The position numbers were made by a program, and so were the translations under genes. A stretch of 64,000 bases of DNA, from assembly GCA_013399115.1 (NCBI GenBank), contig VXAA01005633.1, positions 366,519 through 430,518 of the forward strand, written 5' to 3'. This stretch comes from Anseranas semipalmata (Eukaryota > Chordata > Aves > Anseriformes > Anseranatidae). Of this stretch, positions 49,341 through 62,362 are shown one piece after another. Under the pieces are notes generated by a model. The model ran no database searches. It saw only the letters and a list, made by a program, of their open reading frames with translations, and was not told the origin of the DNA. Every line of letters begins with the position of its first letter. Position 1 is the first letter of the stretch.

Positions 49341-51089
49341 AGTTCATGTCTACCTAACCTCTCTCTCACTCTCTCTAACTCGGAGGCAGGGTAACTATAT
49401 CTAAACCGAGAACTGGGAACAGTCTCTAGCACATGCTGACCCCTGAGCCATGCCCACTACTTGTCTGGGAGAGTGTTGGATTGCCTGGTCGAAAGACATG
49501 TCACGTACCATGTTAGTAGTTTTACAGTATGGATAGTGGTGTGCCAGTGCTTGGGGCATGCTCTGACTCAGTTTACTCGCATAGATGTAGCCATAGCATC
49601 CCAGAAAAGCAGCTGGGGGATGAGGATAGAGGGAGGCAAACCAGATTCAATTAACAGCTCCAGTAGATGTGCTCCTGAAGCCTACATAGATGAGTGGTGT
49701 GTATTTCATGGGGCTAGAAACTTTTAATCCAGTAAGAGATTATGGTCATCCAGATTTGACACCAAGGAGTAGAAAGAATGATTTTGACAGAGGTCTAGAG
49801 TAATAACTGGAAATTTGAATAGGAAAGTAATGGAGAGCCTATGACAAACCTCCTACTTTCCTCCGCTCTTCCTGAGATGCAAGAGGGGAAAAGCTGACAA
49901 AGGCAGGCTCTGAATAAAAGATACTTGGTACTCACTTAAAAGTGCGTTATCATCTGCACTGCACACTGCTGCATCTGTACAGCACAAACCATGTTATGTG
50001 TACACTGTCGGTATGCACTTGCAAGAGACCCAAGGGTCAAAAATCTAACAAGAAGAAGACTGGAGGGGAACCCAGTTTGTGAAGGAAACAGTGATGAACT
50101 GAAGAGTTTTAAAACACTCGGTAATATATGATTTTTATATGGTTTATGAGACATCATGGATATTTTTTCCCAGCTTTCCACATGTTTTCACATTCACTAT
50201 GATTTCCTGACATTTCTGAGAATTTTTGGGCTTGTTAAGAAGTGAATGAAAGTGGACGCAGTGGCTAGAATTTGGCATGTCATATAGTCTGCAGCAGAGT
50301 TTCTCAGAGAGGACAAAGAATCACATGGGCTGATGTGCTAATATCACAGCACGCTGAGATAGACACCAACCAAATTAGGAGAAACAGAGAGATGGGGCTG
50401 TGCCTCCTGAGCAGAGGAGCAGTTGAAGACTTGGACAAAGCCGCATTTCTATGCCAATCACAAAGGATTCCCCCACTGCTTGAGTCAGCAAGAGCAATGC
50501 TAACTTGTCTTGTCCAGAAGAAATTTTCATCACTCTTGACTCGGTGTGATCCTTCAGGAGGCAATATTTATCCAGGCAGTATCTTAGTGTCAGTAGGCAG
50601 AACAGTAACACAGCAGCACCCATGTAATTGAAGCCACAGCATGCCATTGCATGTAATGAAAGCAGCTCCAGACAAGGTTACCAGATCTGTGGAAGCAAGA
50701 CCCGTATGAGATGTTGTGGCAGTTAACTTTCTTTGTCTTTATCCTTTTCATTATGTTTGACAGCTTGGTTGCAGGTTAGCAGCCTGTGGCAGCAGGCAGC
50801 AAAGAGACTGTTTTGCCACGATGCAATCCCCAGAGATAAAATGTGTGACAAAATTGTACTCAGTAGGCAAGGTCCTGTTTATAGCTTGTGTTTGGGGATG
50901 GTCTTATCTGTGTTCCTTTATACACAGAGAGAGTGATTAAAGCCTCATTTTCATTTCCTTTTGTTCCTTACTGTTATCATCCAGGTAATTTCAGTGTCCT
51001 TAATCAACATTTGGAGAAGTAAACAATGTTATGCTAGTAACAGTCTTGTGCCATAAACATTTCTTAAGTCACGCAACATGACCACAAGG
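49341..51089. other. unique non-coding DNA
   Basis: No gene or repeat family recognised. A short ct-rich patch lies near 49358-49378. Open frames on both strands at 50272-50647 overlap and have no recognisable domain. Confidence 0.5.
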
Positions 51090-51240
51090 AGGGTAAATGT
51101 CAGATTGTCCCCTTTTTAGAGAGAGAGAAATGGAAGAAGAGACTGGTAAAGTGACATGTCTATGATTATAATAGCATGTGTCAGACTAGGGATTCCCAGC
51201 TCTCCTGTATTTAAAAACCAGAGTTCTGTATCTCAGGTTT
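51090..51240 (-). mobile_element. MIR-type SINE remnant (minus orientation)
   Basis: In the complement of MIR order: agattgtccccttttt-agag (counterpart of 'tattatccccattttacagag'), aaatggaagaagagactggt and aaagtgacatgtctatgatt (counterpart of 'aagtgacttgcccaaggtca'), gcatgtgtcagactagggat and tcccagctctcctgtattta (counterpart of 'gtcagtggcagagctgggattagaacccaggtctcctg'). The core is well preserved for an element of this age. Confidence 0.7.
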
Positions 51241-54200
51241 TGCAGCCCTGCATAAAAATCTCCTATGTGAATTAGTCTATAGATTTTAACATGAAGAAAA
51301 AAAAAATCCAACTTAAGGAAAGATTTACTCCTATTCAGTGAAGGACAATTGTTTCTGTAACAGGGCAGTGGATGACTAGAGAAAAAGATACACAAGTTAC
51401 CACTCATTACCTGTTCCACAAGGAAAAAGCAAAGATGATGAACAAGCTTGTTAACAGATATGACACCCCAAGCAACCATGAAGTACTTGCTGAAACAGTT
51501 GGGATTTTAGTGCCAAACATCTTGATCTTATCACTATCACATTACATGGCTAACTAATACAGAAGTGAATGTAGTGTGTTCTCTCCAGTGACAATGTTAT
51601 CCCATAAATGGGAAAGTGTAGAGGAAGGAATGTGCTATATAAGCATAAAATATAGATGTAGGCCCTAATTTCCACTAAAATCAATGAGCCTGGCCTGTGC
51701 TTTGCACTTGGGTAGCACATTCCATCTTCCCTATGTTATTACCTCACCAATTAGAAAAATTAAAAAGCCAAGATAGGGCGAGCAGCTGCAACATCCAAAA
51801 AACAACACACAGAGTCCAGCACTTGAAGAAAATAATGCATATTTTTCATAAAAGGAAAAATGATAGCAAACTTAAATGCCTAAAATATGTGACCAGTCCA
51901 TTATCTATATCTCATATTCTTCCAGCTTACTTATTGCTCAAGTATCATGGCACTCCTGTCAAATCCTCTGAGTTTGGATAGCTTAGATAGAAATTTAGTC
52001 TGCGTGCAGGTCTCATTTTAAGAATCTGGGTGAGAGATCTACTTTTGACCTCCTGTAGTGTTATGATTTACCTTTCTAAATTACATTCTCTTTTGCCCGA
52101 AGTGCTGAAGACATGACATTTTTTTCCTTTTTGTTTGTTTGTTTTGTTTTGAATACCACTATGACTCAGCTTGCCTGTAATCACTAAACAATGGGAACAT
52201 GACAGTTTCTGGCAGAGCACATGAGACATTTTATCACTATAACAGACACTCAAGATGGTATGATTGCAAGGGGAAAAATATGTCGGGTCAAATTAAAATA
52301 TAGACCAGACAAGAAAAATTAGCATCAAACCTATATTTCAGACACCATGCAATGAAGTTTCATTACATGTGTGTACACAAACAGTATGAACCCCAAGAGC
52401 AGGATACAAAACAAGAAAAAGAGTGCTTTCTTCTTCCACAAAGACAGATACCCTTCTCCAAGTGCCTGCAGGAAAGATGTCAAGGCTGGTGCCAGCACAT
52501 GACCTGTGCTTGCTGTTGTGCAGGTCAAAGTGACACTAGTGAGCCTTTAGCTGTAAACAGTGGGGACAGTCATGGACCAAGTCTTGATCCTATGCTCAGT
52601 GGCTGTTAATTGCACAATATTGACACAGTCAAATGTCCACACAGTCATGTAGATGTCCATCCCAGCCCCTTCAAGACTGCCTGTTGAACCTGTTCTGCTG
52701 AGCCGCTGGGGCTGCTCTGGGTAAGCCCAAGCAGGTTTGGTGGTTCACAGGGGTCATGATCATGTTCACATGCTGGGTGCATTGGATATGGGCAGGGCTG
52801 GACATATCCAGCACAGCCCAACAGCAGGGAGTCTGAACTCAGTCACTGTGTGGCCCCTCTGAGGCTGGTCGATAGCCCAATTAAAGCCAACAATGAGGAA
52901 AGGAAGAACACAGTCATGGTGCTTTTGTCTAGTTACTATTTAATTCTTCTGATACAGCAGACATGGCCAAGAGATCACCGTGCCCCAGCTAGTGTCTGGG
53001 ATCTGGACATACAGACCAAATGGAGAGGCGGAAGTAATTCTATGTTCACATGAACTTCTTTTTGGAGATCCTTCCATCATAAGTGTTTTCCCTAACTTCT
53101 AGAGATCCTTGAAGGTATGTGGTTGTAATGACAGATGAGTAAAGTTGGGTCTAAACGGCAAACCCAGTATTTTTTGTGTGGATGTTTCTGAAAAAATATA
53201 GTTAAAATTTGTGTGAAAAAGTAAATGATCTCTATACATCCTGATTCTTGTCTGAATTAGTATCTAGCCAGTTGGAAGATATTTAGACGTTATTTTGACC
53301 TCATCGCCTACAAGAACTGTCAGAAAGCCCGTTCTTAAAAGAAAAAAATATTGCAGAAAACCAAGTAATGGAGACTTCATAGAGCAAAGCAGGTCTTAAT
53401 TCAAAGCTCTGTTAAGACAAAACTCCCCTTGGCCTCTATGAACTTTGAATAAACTTGAAAGGAGATCATGGATATCATATTACTTCAAATACTTTATTTT
53501 CTGCATAATTCCAGTCTACAATGTCAATAAAGGAAAAAGACCTAATTATTATCTGGGAAATGACTGCCTGATCCACTGGGGAGGAATGCCACACATTCCT
53601 CCTATTCTTTCCTACTTTGATTCTTAGGAGACAAAATATTTAGTTTCATTTTTCTTTTAGTAGATAATATGCCAACATTAGCTGATATGAGGCTGTCACC
53701 CGCTCGCTCTTTATAAGTAAATTACTACAAGCTCACTGTTTAATCTTGCTGATTGGCAAGTCTAAGAAATATATATCTGTGAAGGGACCTGAGCTGTTAA
53801 TCAGTGTGCCAGCATCAAATTAAAAAATGTTGTCTGTCATGCAGACGATTGGCTGGCTAAAGCAAATAAGACAGAAGTCCAAGAAGCTGCTGTGCCTTTT
53901 TCTGTGAAGTGAACGAACTCTTTCATGTCAAGTATTTCTATGCAAAAGAATCTAAGCAGAACACCCAGGGACACCACACAAGAAAGGCAGATGTTTGGAC
54001 TGACTTCTACTCACTGCTTTTTGATTGACAGGTTGGTTGGTTGGTTGGTTTGTGTTTTGTCTGAAGAGACCTGCATGGGAAGTGGGACCTTTCTCAAGAA
54101 TTGTGAGGCCACCTGTGACTTTAAACCTTCCTTCCTTCTGCAAGTTAAATGGTACCATGGGGATTCCTGTACTAGGAATGCTGGTATGTCTGATCCCTCT

Positions 54201-56641
54201 GCTTGAGTTCAGGGAAATGGTTTTAAATGGGTTAGAGATTGAGCTCATGCAGTAAGTCACATGCAAGATGTTGTTGAATTATTTCATACTAATATCTACA
54301 AATCAATTACCCACATTCCTCCTTGAGTTCTGCAGCTGGTCAGTTAGTTGCCAATTTGGGTTGCTATTGCTGGCCCAGGACCCTCCAATATATCGACCAG
54401 TAAGTGGGAGTTGGAATATTTTGAATAAATTAGGCCTAAAGAAAATAAAACATTGCAGATTGCTTTCTAGCTCAGACATTCCTAAAAGACATATTCAGGG
54501 AAGTGGTAATTCAAGAATAACTGGATAGGAAATTGCCCAATCAATGTAGTTTGATGTTTACATATAATTTCACAATATGTTATTATGCTAACCACTTGAT
54601 TGGCATATATTTATATTGTCATGCTTTACAAGCACTCAGGAAATGTGGACCCAAAGAAGGGGTGATTTCTTTGGGAGATGAAATAGTTGTCAAATACAAA
54701 GAATACTGATTGCTGCTCCACTTTGCTTACTCATTTCTGCTGCCCTTAACAGAGAAATGAAATGGCAAAGCCCATTGCGACTGACAGGTCACAGATGAAG
54801 AACAACATTTTCTGAATCCAAGGAAGTTCAGCATCTTTGTGCTAATGGCTTTTGACCAAAGTGCTTCCAAAATCTGTTGCAAAAACTTTCAGCCCTAACC
54901 TGCTTCCCACACTATCATACAGTGTGGAGTTGAGTCTATGCTGCCACTGGTAGGTCTACATTTTAATATAGTTTCCATTAAGCCCATGCAATAGTGCTTG
55001 CTCCTCACAAAGGAAGGATTTTCACTCTAAATAAGCAAGCAAGCATTTCATATTGGTCCTTGCTTATCACAGTTAGTCCTGTCCTTATAAATAACATTAA
55101 TAGTTCAATAGCTTTTGTACTTTTGCCACACTACCACTTAGTCAGTTTCCATCAATCACATGCTGAAATAAATCTCTGATAGAATCAAATTAAGTGCTCT
55201 GTGAACAGTTTACATCACTTCCCGAGCTTGGTCCCTGAACAAGGACTCTCCAGTGCCTATTGAATATTTACTTCATGCTACCCACCGCACAATACATTCT
55301 ATTGCTCTTATCCAGAATCCCCATCCTTAATGAGTCTTTTAACATGTAGAAAGGAAAGGTCTATAAATAACTACACTATCAGAGAACGCCCTCAAGCACT
55401 TCCTTTTACAGTATTTACTAACAGCTTTTCTGTGTTATTTTTTATTATTTATCTTGAGTTTAAAATCAGACTTTATTGTGTCATGTTCAATATTCTACGG
55501 GAAAATATATATAGCAGATCTTGTCTCGCCAACTGCCATTCACAAATTGCCTGCAAGATGCAAAGCAAAGTGATATGTGGCCCAGAAAGTCATTATATGC
55601 TATGATAGATCTGATTGTGTCTGTCCCTAATGGATTCTTATATAAGTTCTGCCCTTAAGGTTACTTCCATGAAAAGCAACATTCAAGAAGCTAGTCCCCA
55701 TCCTGGAAATGGCTGCGTGGACACATCTCTCAACAGGTAGTTCCTGTACTTTGTCCCCAGATTCAAAGTAACCCCTACAGAACAAGTCTTTGCAGAATAT
55801 CGTGATAATTAGGAGAAGAATAATATCTCTGAACATATTCAGAATAACTGAACCTAAATGAGGTGTGAGTAAGCTTAACTAAAAGTGTTGCACTACTCTC
55901 CTTCTGCCTTTGACTACAAGCAGGAATTGGTGTTAAAGATCCCATCCATGTGAAAAACTAGGAGTCTGTCCATCATTGCAGAATAAATCCAAAATCAATT
56001 TAGAAAAAAGGCTTATATCCTGCAGTCCCAATTCCTCCCTTGTTATATAGAATAAAGACATCCCCTGGGGAAGAATTGCTGCCATTGTTGATTAATTTGA
56101 CTGTTCATATTTTTGAAGTAATTATCTAAATAACAGACACATAGGTTTAGAATGACCATTTTTATTTACTTCTCTCTTACACAATATTAAATAGTCTTAA
56201 ATAGAAAATGATCTCTCCTTTCATTCTTCTAGCAGCATATACCTGTAGGCTTGTGTGTATATCTGTATACACCTACTCATTTAAGAGGGAAGAAATATCG
56301 GCTTCTGCTTGTTATATATATAATTTTTTCTTCCCTTTATTCCTTTTCCACAGGTTTCCATCAGATCAAAGCTGGGGAGAATGACTATAGATTCCTAGAA
56401 TCCTGGTTATGTATTTCTCTTGTTGTAGATGATATATATCATCTGATGTATCATACCCCTAATCATTTTCAGATTGATCAGATTTTTTTTTCTCTGATGT
56501 TGCAAATAATGATCATCATAGCATGAATTATGAAGACTATAAATGGAAAATCTTACTCTTGATCAATAAAGTCCTTGGTTTCTTGCAGAAATTGGAATGA
56601 AAATCTGTGGTGGCTATAGTAGAATTGTGTACAAATGCGTC
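51241..56641. other. unique AT-rich non-coding DNA
   Basis: No gene recognised. Simple sequence: a T-rich then (GTTT)n-like run at about 52120-52150, and (GGTT)5 at 54031-54051. A phrase at 51660-51692 (ggccctaatttccactaaaa, tcaatgagcctggcc) weakly resembles the palindromic amniote repeat family. Other frames are short. Confidence 0.5.
54031..54051. repeat. (GGTT)5 microsatellite
   Basis: Five perfect ggtt units (ggttggttggttggttggtt) within otherwise unique sequence. Confidence 0.95.
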
Positions 56642-56690
56642 TTTTATTTTATTTTATTTTATTTTATTTTATTTTATTTTATTTATTTTG
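56642..56690. repeat. (TTTTA)9 microsatellite
   Basis: About nine tttta units ending atttattttg. No SINE or LINE is recognisable next to it. Confidence 0.97.
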
Positions 56691-58925
56691 TAAAGAAATA
56701 TTTCACATTTTAAAATATATTCCCTAGAAAAAGGAAACCATGAGGTGGAATTTTTCCCAGAATTTCCATGAAGATCATGGACATGGAATTTTTTCACCCT
56801 TATTCTTCTCAGAAAGCGTTTTCATGTTAATATGCAAAAGGACTCAATTCTGCACTTTTACAACACATTTTCAAAGAAATGGGTTCATTATAAAAAAAGG
56901 TGCATTTTGTTAAGAAATTCTTGTTTTTAATCTTTTTACACATATAAGGATTTTTAGGTTTTGTACAAATAAGGACCTTTAATGTAGTTTTATTTTTACT
57001 TGATATCATTCTGCACAGTTCTATATGAGAATGTGCCAAAAAAAATTCTAGATGAGTTTTGCTTGATACAATGTAGGATCTTCAGTTGCAGGTCCATTAC
57101 TGCAATGTGTGTGTGATTGAGGTGTGCCTCTTCACTGTACAATGTACCTTGCTATTTATTTCACAATGATGAATGGGATAGGAAGGTGGCACAAACATTT
57201 TAACGAAGTTCAGAGACTGTGATGAAGGTGGATCTAAGAGTTAATTCCTTTTGTCAAAATCACTTGCATCACTGAAGAACAATAGGCATTACTCTTCTTT
57301 TGCAACTGCAGTAAAGCCCAATAAGATGTCAACTCAAAATGATGGGAAGGTCCTTATTCTCCACCCCAATAGCTCTAAATAACTATAGGTTTTTGTTTGT
57401 TTATTTGTTTTTTTGTAAATAAGCCCACATGCAGCAGAACCATAAAACGTCATTTTGCTCCTTCCAAAAGTGCTACCATGTAATGTCAGTAGCTTTGGTT
57501 TTTATTTAATTTTGTGATTAAAGTTTTTATTGATTTCCCTGCAGCATAGAACATATCAATATCTTTGGTTTCTAAGCAGCATTCAGTAGCACAGAAACAC
57601 AGAAGGACTCAACACAGAAGCAGGTGCTTTGTTTTAAATTTATGAAACCTCCATAGGAAATCCCTTGAGCATGCTGCCAGCAATAACTTTCAATTGTGCA
57701 ACTCAGCCTCTCTTGTCGAACCAAGTCCCTTTGGTGCCTCCCAGTTTGCCAGCTTGTGTTTTTTAACTAGAAAAGCTCTTGTTTAGGAGTCAGCAGGAAC
57801 TAATATTGTTATATAGAAAGCTTTTAAGTCATCAAGTGAATTCCATTAAAGTTACTGTAAATCAGGTGTGCTTATTCCTTCCCTGCCATTGGCAGGTTAT
57901 GGCATGCTGCCTGGGAGATGCTGCCTGGAAGAGGAGGAGAGAGGTCCTTCTGTCGGAGCCTATCAGGACAAGTACGCTTTGCACTTCTCCTGAAGAGTTA
58001 TAGCCTGGGCTTAGCGTGGATGATGAAACCAAAGTCCTGGCCACTGGTGGAGACACCTATGACTTCTATGATATCTATACACCCATGATACAGATTCAGT
58101 TGGTTTGTGTTTACAGGACTTCAGACAAAGCCACTTGTCCAACTTCCACATGTAGCATATTTTGAAAATGAACATACTGGTAGTCTTGTATGGGGAAATC
58201 ATTACCACCCACTCACCTCTGAGTGCATGTGCACAACTTCTGGTATTTCATGAGGAGACCAGGCCACATAAGTTGAGTGAATTAGTAAATAACATAGGTA
58301 GAAAACCCTTTCACAGAAAATAGAGCCCAAATTCCCTACAGTACTTGAGAAGTTTTTTTGAACAAACAGAGAAAAAGACAAAGAAGAAATGGTTTGTTCA
58401 CTCCAGATAAAAATGAAGCAGAGTTTACCTGAATGAACACACAAGATCATTGATGTGGTTTCTTTGGACAGGAAGGAGGTTGCCTAATAGCCTCCTTGAC
58501 AGGCCTCTGTCTGATCAGTTCCCGTTTCCACTTTAGAGAGACATTCCACTCTAAGTGGCTTGTAAAGGGTTAATCAATTATTAATGATGTCTGAATACAT
58601 AATAGACACAAGAGGCTATGCCACAGCTGGATGTAAGTGTGCTGGCATAGGGTACTATTGTTAGTGATGAACCATGGATAAAGCAACCTGTTGACCCATT
58701 GGACTGCTTACAACCTTATTAAACATCTATGAACATCTGTGAAGGGTGTTAGCAAACCTTTGAATGTATTTTGTAAGTAAATCCTCAGTAGAACATGTAA
58801 TCTTCTTCCCTTTCACTTTATCAATCCATTGCTTTTAATCAGTAAAATAACATCGCAGCATAAGACAAGGTTGCAGAGGCATATGTGCATAAACAACAGA
58901 GTGAGATAGCGAATGTTAGGAGGGC
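56691..58925. other. unique AT-rich non-coding DNA
   Basis: No gene recognised. The stretch 58000-58165 holds a 54-codon plus frame with a protein-like acidic segment (LATGGDTYDFYDIYTP), but it follows a stop, lacks clear splice sites and matches nothing I know. A T-rich (gttt)-like run lies at 57390-57415. Confidence 0.5.
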
Positions 58926-59384
58926 CTAAGCAAGCGTGCTGTGGCCTGTGCTGGGAGAGGAGATAGGGTGAGATGGCTTCTCCTCAGTAAAAACAACATG
59001 CTGAAAGAATTCAATAAACACAGATGAACTTTGTTTTACTACAAGGGTGGCCATTCCTCTTGGCCCTGTGAGCCACGTGCCTGAATCTTTGTGTGGCTGA
59101 GGGCCATGAGACGCATACCTCGGGGACACTAAGAGAAGGGGACCTCCAGGAGAGTTTTGGAGGCAGGAAACACTAGCTGCTCCCCAGGGCCCCACTGTTG
59201 TGGCTGAGGAGTTGGTGGTTTGCAGTTGCCGCTCTGCTGAGTTCCCTGGTGACCCCCCCTCAGTGGCAATTTCAGCTGCCTCTGCTGCCAGGGCTTTGGC
59301 TCGCTCAGCAGAGTGCAGCTCACAGCTCACACACCGCCTCTTCCTACAGTCCCTTTGCCACATTTTGCCCAGGTTTAGCCCCAT
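58926..59384 (-). CDS. hypothetical intronless 152-codon frame (unrecognised)
   Basis: The frame opens with a true ATG in a strong context (A at -3, G at +4; ccatcATGG) and ends at TAG. An ATTAAA-type polyadenylation signal lies about 90 bases past the stop (plus-strand tttaat at 58834-58839). The conceptual protein begins MGLNLGKMWQRD, has a basic CRKRRC cluster near residue 14, an Ala/Glu-rich helix-like stretch (AERAKALAAEAAEIA) near residue 27, then a Ser/Gly/Pro-rich remainder with no domain I recognise. There is no signal peptide or membrane segment. The region is GC-richer than its surroundings, which lengthens chance frames, and other frames overlap on both strands. It could be chance, a decayed retrocopy, or a lineage-specific gene; chance is most likely. 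Confidence 0.15.
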   Translation of the reverse strand: MGLNLGKMWQRDCRKRRCVSCELHSAERAKALAAEAAEIATEGGSPGNSAERQLQTTNSSATTVGPWGAASVSCLQNSPGGPLLLVSPRYASHGPQPHKDSGTWLTGPRGMATLVVKQSSSVFIEFFQHVVFTEEKPSHPISSPSTGHSTLA

Positions 59385-60128
59385 GATGGGTACTACATTT
59401 CAGCTGCTTGCCAGCCTCAGGCCATCACTATTCTACAAGAACAACAATGAAAAATAACCTGGAGAAAGGGAAAAGTGTGCTTACTTTACTAACCATAGCT
59501 GTTATCTCATGTTGTCTTTGTCAGTTTGCCTCATCTGTCTATCTATTTCTTATTGTGTGTAGATTAGGTGACCTCTTGGGCAGGAATCCTGTTTTCACAA
59601 TGAGATTATCCCAATTCCTAAACAGATAGATAAAAAAAAATCTGCACATCCTTGTATCTAACTAAATCTAAGAAGGCACTACACTCACCTGACTGACCAC
59701 CGCCCCAGTCCTCTAGTATCAACAAAAACCATTAAGCTCCTTGGGAATTTTGTCTCAGAAGTTATGAGGTACTATTCCTGTTATGGCTTTTAAAATGAAT
59801 TTGTTCCACTCTCAGGTCATGTTCAAACCACCACCAACTAGTTAGTAATATTATTATTAAGGTCTTAAAACAGCATGTTTTAGTGCACAGATGCATGGTC
59901 TCTTTTTAAGCATGGGCAGAATATTTCCGTCCTGCCAGGCTTGGTTTCAGATATCTTAACCCCACAAAAACCTCATCACTCTTCACTGGAACACCACAAA
60001 AACCCCTAACAAGCAGACAGGGAAAGATTTGTTCCTCCTTTCCCCTTCCAGAACATCTGATCATTCAGGACCCACCATAAATATTTCCTGGCTGACTTTT
60101 CCTTGTACATGAACTGCGCTTTGAGGGC
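59385..60128. other. unique non-coding DNA
   Basis: No gene or repeat recognised; an A9 run lies near 59632. Confidence 0.5.
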
Positions 60129-60348
60129 TTTTTTCCTTCCTTTTTCTATTTTCTTTTTTTTTTTTTTTTTTTTTTACTTTTTTTTCTTTTTACTTTTTTC
60201 TTTTTTTTTCTTTTTTTTCTCTTTTTCTTTTTTCTTTTTTCTTTTCATTTTTTCTTCTTTGTTTTTTTCTTTTTTCTTTTTCCTTTTTTTCTTTTTTTCT
60301 TTTTTCTTTTTTCTTCTTTCCTTTTTCTTCTTTCTTTTTTTCTTTTTT
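60129..60348. repeat. 220-base polypyrimidine (T-rich, T/C) tract
   Basis: Almost purely T with interspersed single C (units such as ttttttc and tttttctt), including a T run of over 20 near 60150-60174. Only isolated A or G residues break it. Open frames through it encode poly-Phe and are compositional artefacts. Such tracts assemble poorly, so length and exact sequence are uncertain. Confidence 0.95.
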
Positions 60349-62271
60349 AACAAGCCTCATCGCAATTTGTCAGCAAGCAACTTGGGCCAATCTCACAAAC
60401 AGTTTAGTTAACAGCTTATGAAATGAAATGATGTAAGGGACCACTCCAAACAGGGTCAATTTAGACAGGCTGCCAAGTCTGTAACCTCAAGGGACTTGGA
60501 TTGGGTTTAGGGGAGTAACCAAGCAGTGTGGGCTTGCAAAGATTGCTGCCAGGTGGGCTACAGATGTTCAGCTTCAGTCCACTTGCATGGCATTCACCTA
60601 GGGAGATGCTAATGCCGTCCTATGCATGTAGAAAATTAGCATGCATACACACATTTACCCTGCAAAGGCCTCTCTCCAGATCTGCTTTCTAAAGCACTAA
60701 GGTTTATAGGTAGAGTAAAATGGCTTCATAGGAAGCCACAGAGCTGCTTGTATCAGCCCTGAGTTCGAATTCGTTTAGTCAGCTATTCAAAAAAACAAAA
60801 ACACAGCATCTCTTACTATAGATGGAAGCTGGGTTTCACAGCACATGCAGCTGCGGTCACTGTCTTGCAGCTGTTAAATGAAGAAATACCATGTGAACAC
60901 TTGGTCTGGTTTCAAAAGACCTAAAAACACTGGCCAAGAAAAATGGTACATCACGGTGCTGCTTGGCCACTTGCCAAGACAAAGAAACTTGTAGATTTCT
61001 AGGGACAAGAGGCCATGTGAAAGGAATTTTCCTCCTTTCAAAGGCACATCAAAATATACTGGAGGATTTATTTATTTATTTATTTATTTATTTTGTGTGC
61101 TCTTGGCAAAGCTTTGGTTGATCACTAATGCAGTATCAGCAGTAAACTCATATCACTTAAAGAACAACCAAGAAAACAAGGCAAAGGGGGATATTTTAAA
61201 ACTGTAGGTCCGAGGTGCAACAAAGAAATTTAAGGCAGAATTATTTTACATAAAGAAAAATAAGTATACGGATAAGAGTCCCCAGAAGGCAATTAAAGCT
61301 CAAAGTTTATAGGGAGAAAAGGATTATTCTGTGGCAAAGGCTCAAGAAAAAGAGCTATTGGAGTATAGTTCTTTTTTCGGCTCAGGCTCAGACATTGGCA
61401 TGAGCATCTCTGTAGACCAAAAATGCTGTGCTGCAAGGGAGAGGTTCACAGGTTGTCCCTGCAAGACCTACCTCAGCTCTCCAAATGATATACATGCAAT
61501 GCTCTGCTAATGGCCAGTATTAATTTGGAGATGGCAGTGCTCCACACAGGGCTTACCTCACTGCCTGAGCTAATGCACATGTCCCCCCATAGAGCTGCAA
61601 CTGTAACCTCCTTCCACCACCTGCAAAAAAGGTACCGTTCCAGTGCATCTTGTTTGCATCAGGAACAATCACATGTGTATTAGGAAACTGTCTGCAGAGT
61701 CAATGGAAAAATTCATTTGAAATACAGAACAAAAATAGCAAGCTTTCTTATTGCTTTTGCTTGACCATTTCTCCAAAAGGATGGAGGGAATTGTTTAAAA
61801 AGCCAGGCATAGGGACACAGGACACCCAAAAAGAGATCAGGTCCTGTGGGGAGAATTATTTTTACTTCACTGTAAAGCATCTTCCTCAGTTAGCTGTGCA
61901 AAATGTCTGGCTTGGGCCAGCTCCTGGGCTTGTTTATGTACTGGTCACTGAATGCCAAACTCTCCTGAGAGGAAATGAGTGAGACTGCAAAAAGGATAGT
62001 TCAACAATACAAGAGAAACTCATAAGTTTCAGTAACCATGTCACTTTATTGGTCAGCTTGTTTAATGTTGGTACTATATTAAAGGTCATAGGTGCATTAG
62101 ATGTTAGGGGAAATAAATATGCTGGTGGACAGATAAACACTATGGAAGCCCCAGTAATTAACAAAGTCCATATGTATAGTTTGTTCATAAGAGAACAAAC
62201 TTTTCTTCTTCCAATTTGAACAGACAAATCAATTTCATTTTATTTTTTTGCTAAATCTATGTGCATGGTTT
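60349..62271. other. unique non-coding DNA
   Basis: No gene recognised. Contains a (TTTA)n run at 61067-61094. A 110-codon plus frame at 61650-61982 has no recognisable domain. Confidence 0.5.
61067..61094. repeat. (TTTA)n microsatellite
   Basis: About six to seven ttta units between ggagga and ttttgtgtg. Confidence 0.97.
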
Positions 62272-62362
62272 ATGAGCCAAATCTTGCCGCACTTTCTTAA
62301 GGGAAACTCCCATTGAGCTCAGGGGGAGTTTCCTCTGAATAAGACTTCGGTATTTGGCCTGT
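62272..62362. mobile_element. palindromic amniote MITE-like element
   Basis: A near-palindrome of about 90 bases. Outer arms: ccaaatcttgccgc ... gacttcggtatttgg. Inner arms: gggaaactcccattga (62301-62316) and tcagggggagtttcct (62319-62334) around a two-base centre. It closely resembles the common amniote repeat with 'aactcccattgacttcaatgggagtt' at its centre and 'gactgcaggatttggcc' at its edge. Such palindromes are usually non-autonomous DNA-transposon remnants. I do not give a family name. Confidence 0.65.

Noticed and set aside
58000..58165. Acidic protein-like 54-codon stretch on the plus strand
   Set aside because: Preceded by a stop, without convincing splice sites or known homology; likely chance.
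60103..60411. 102-codon frame dominated by poly-Phe
   Set aside because: Translation of the T/C tract, not a protein.
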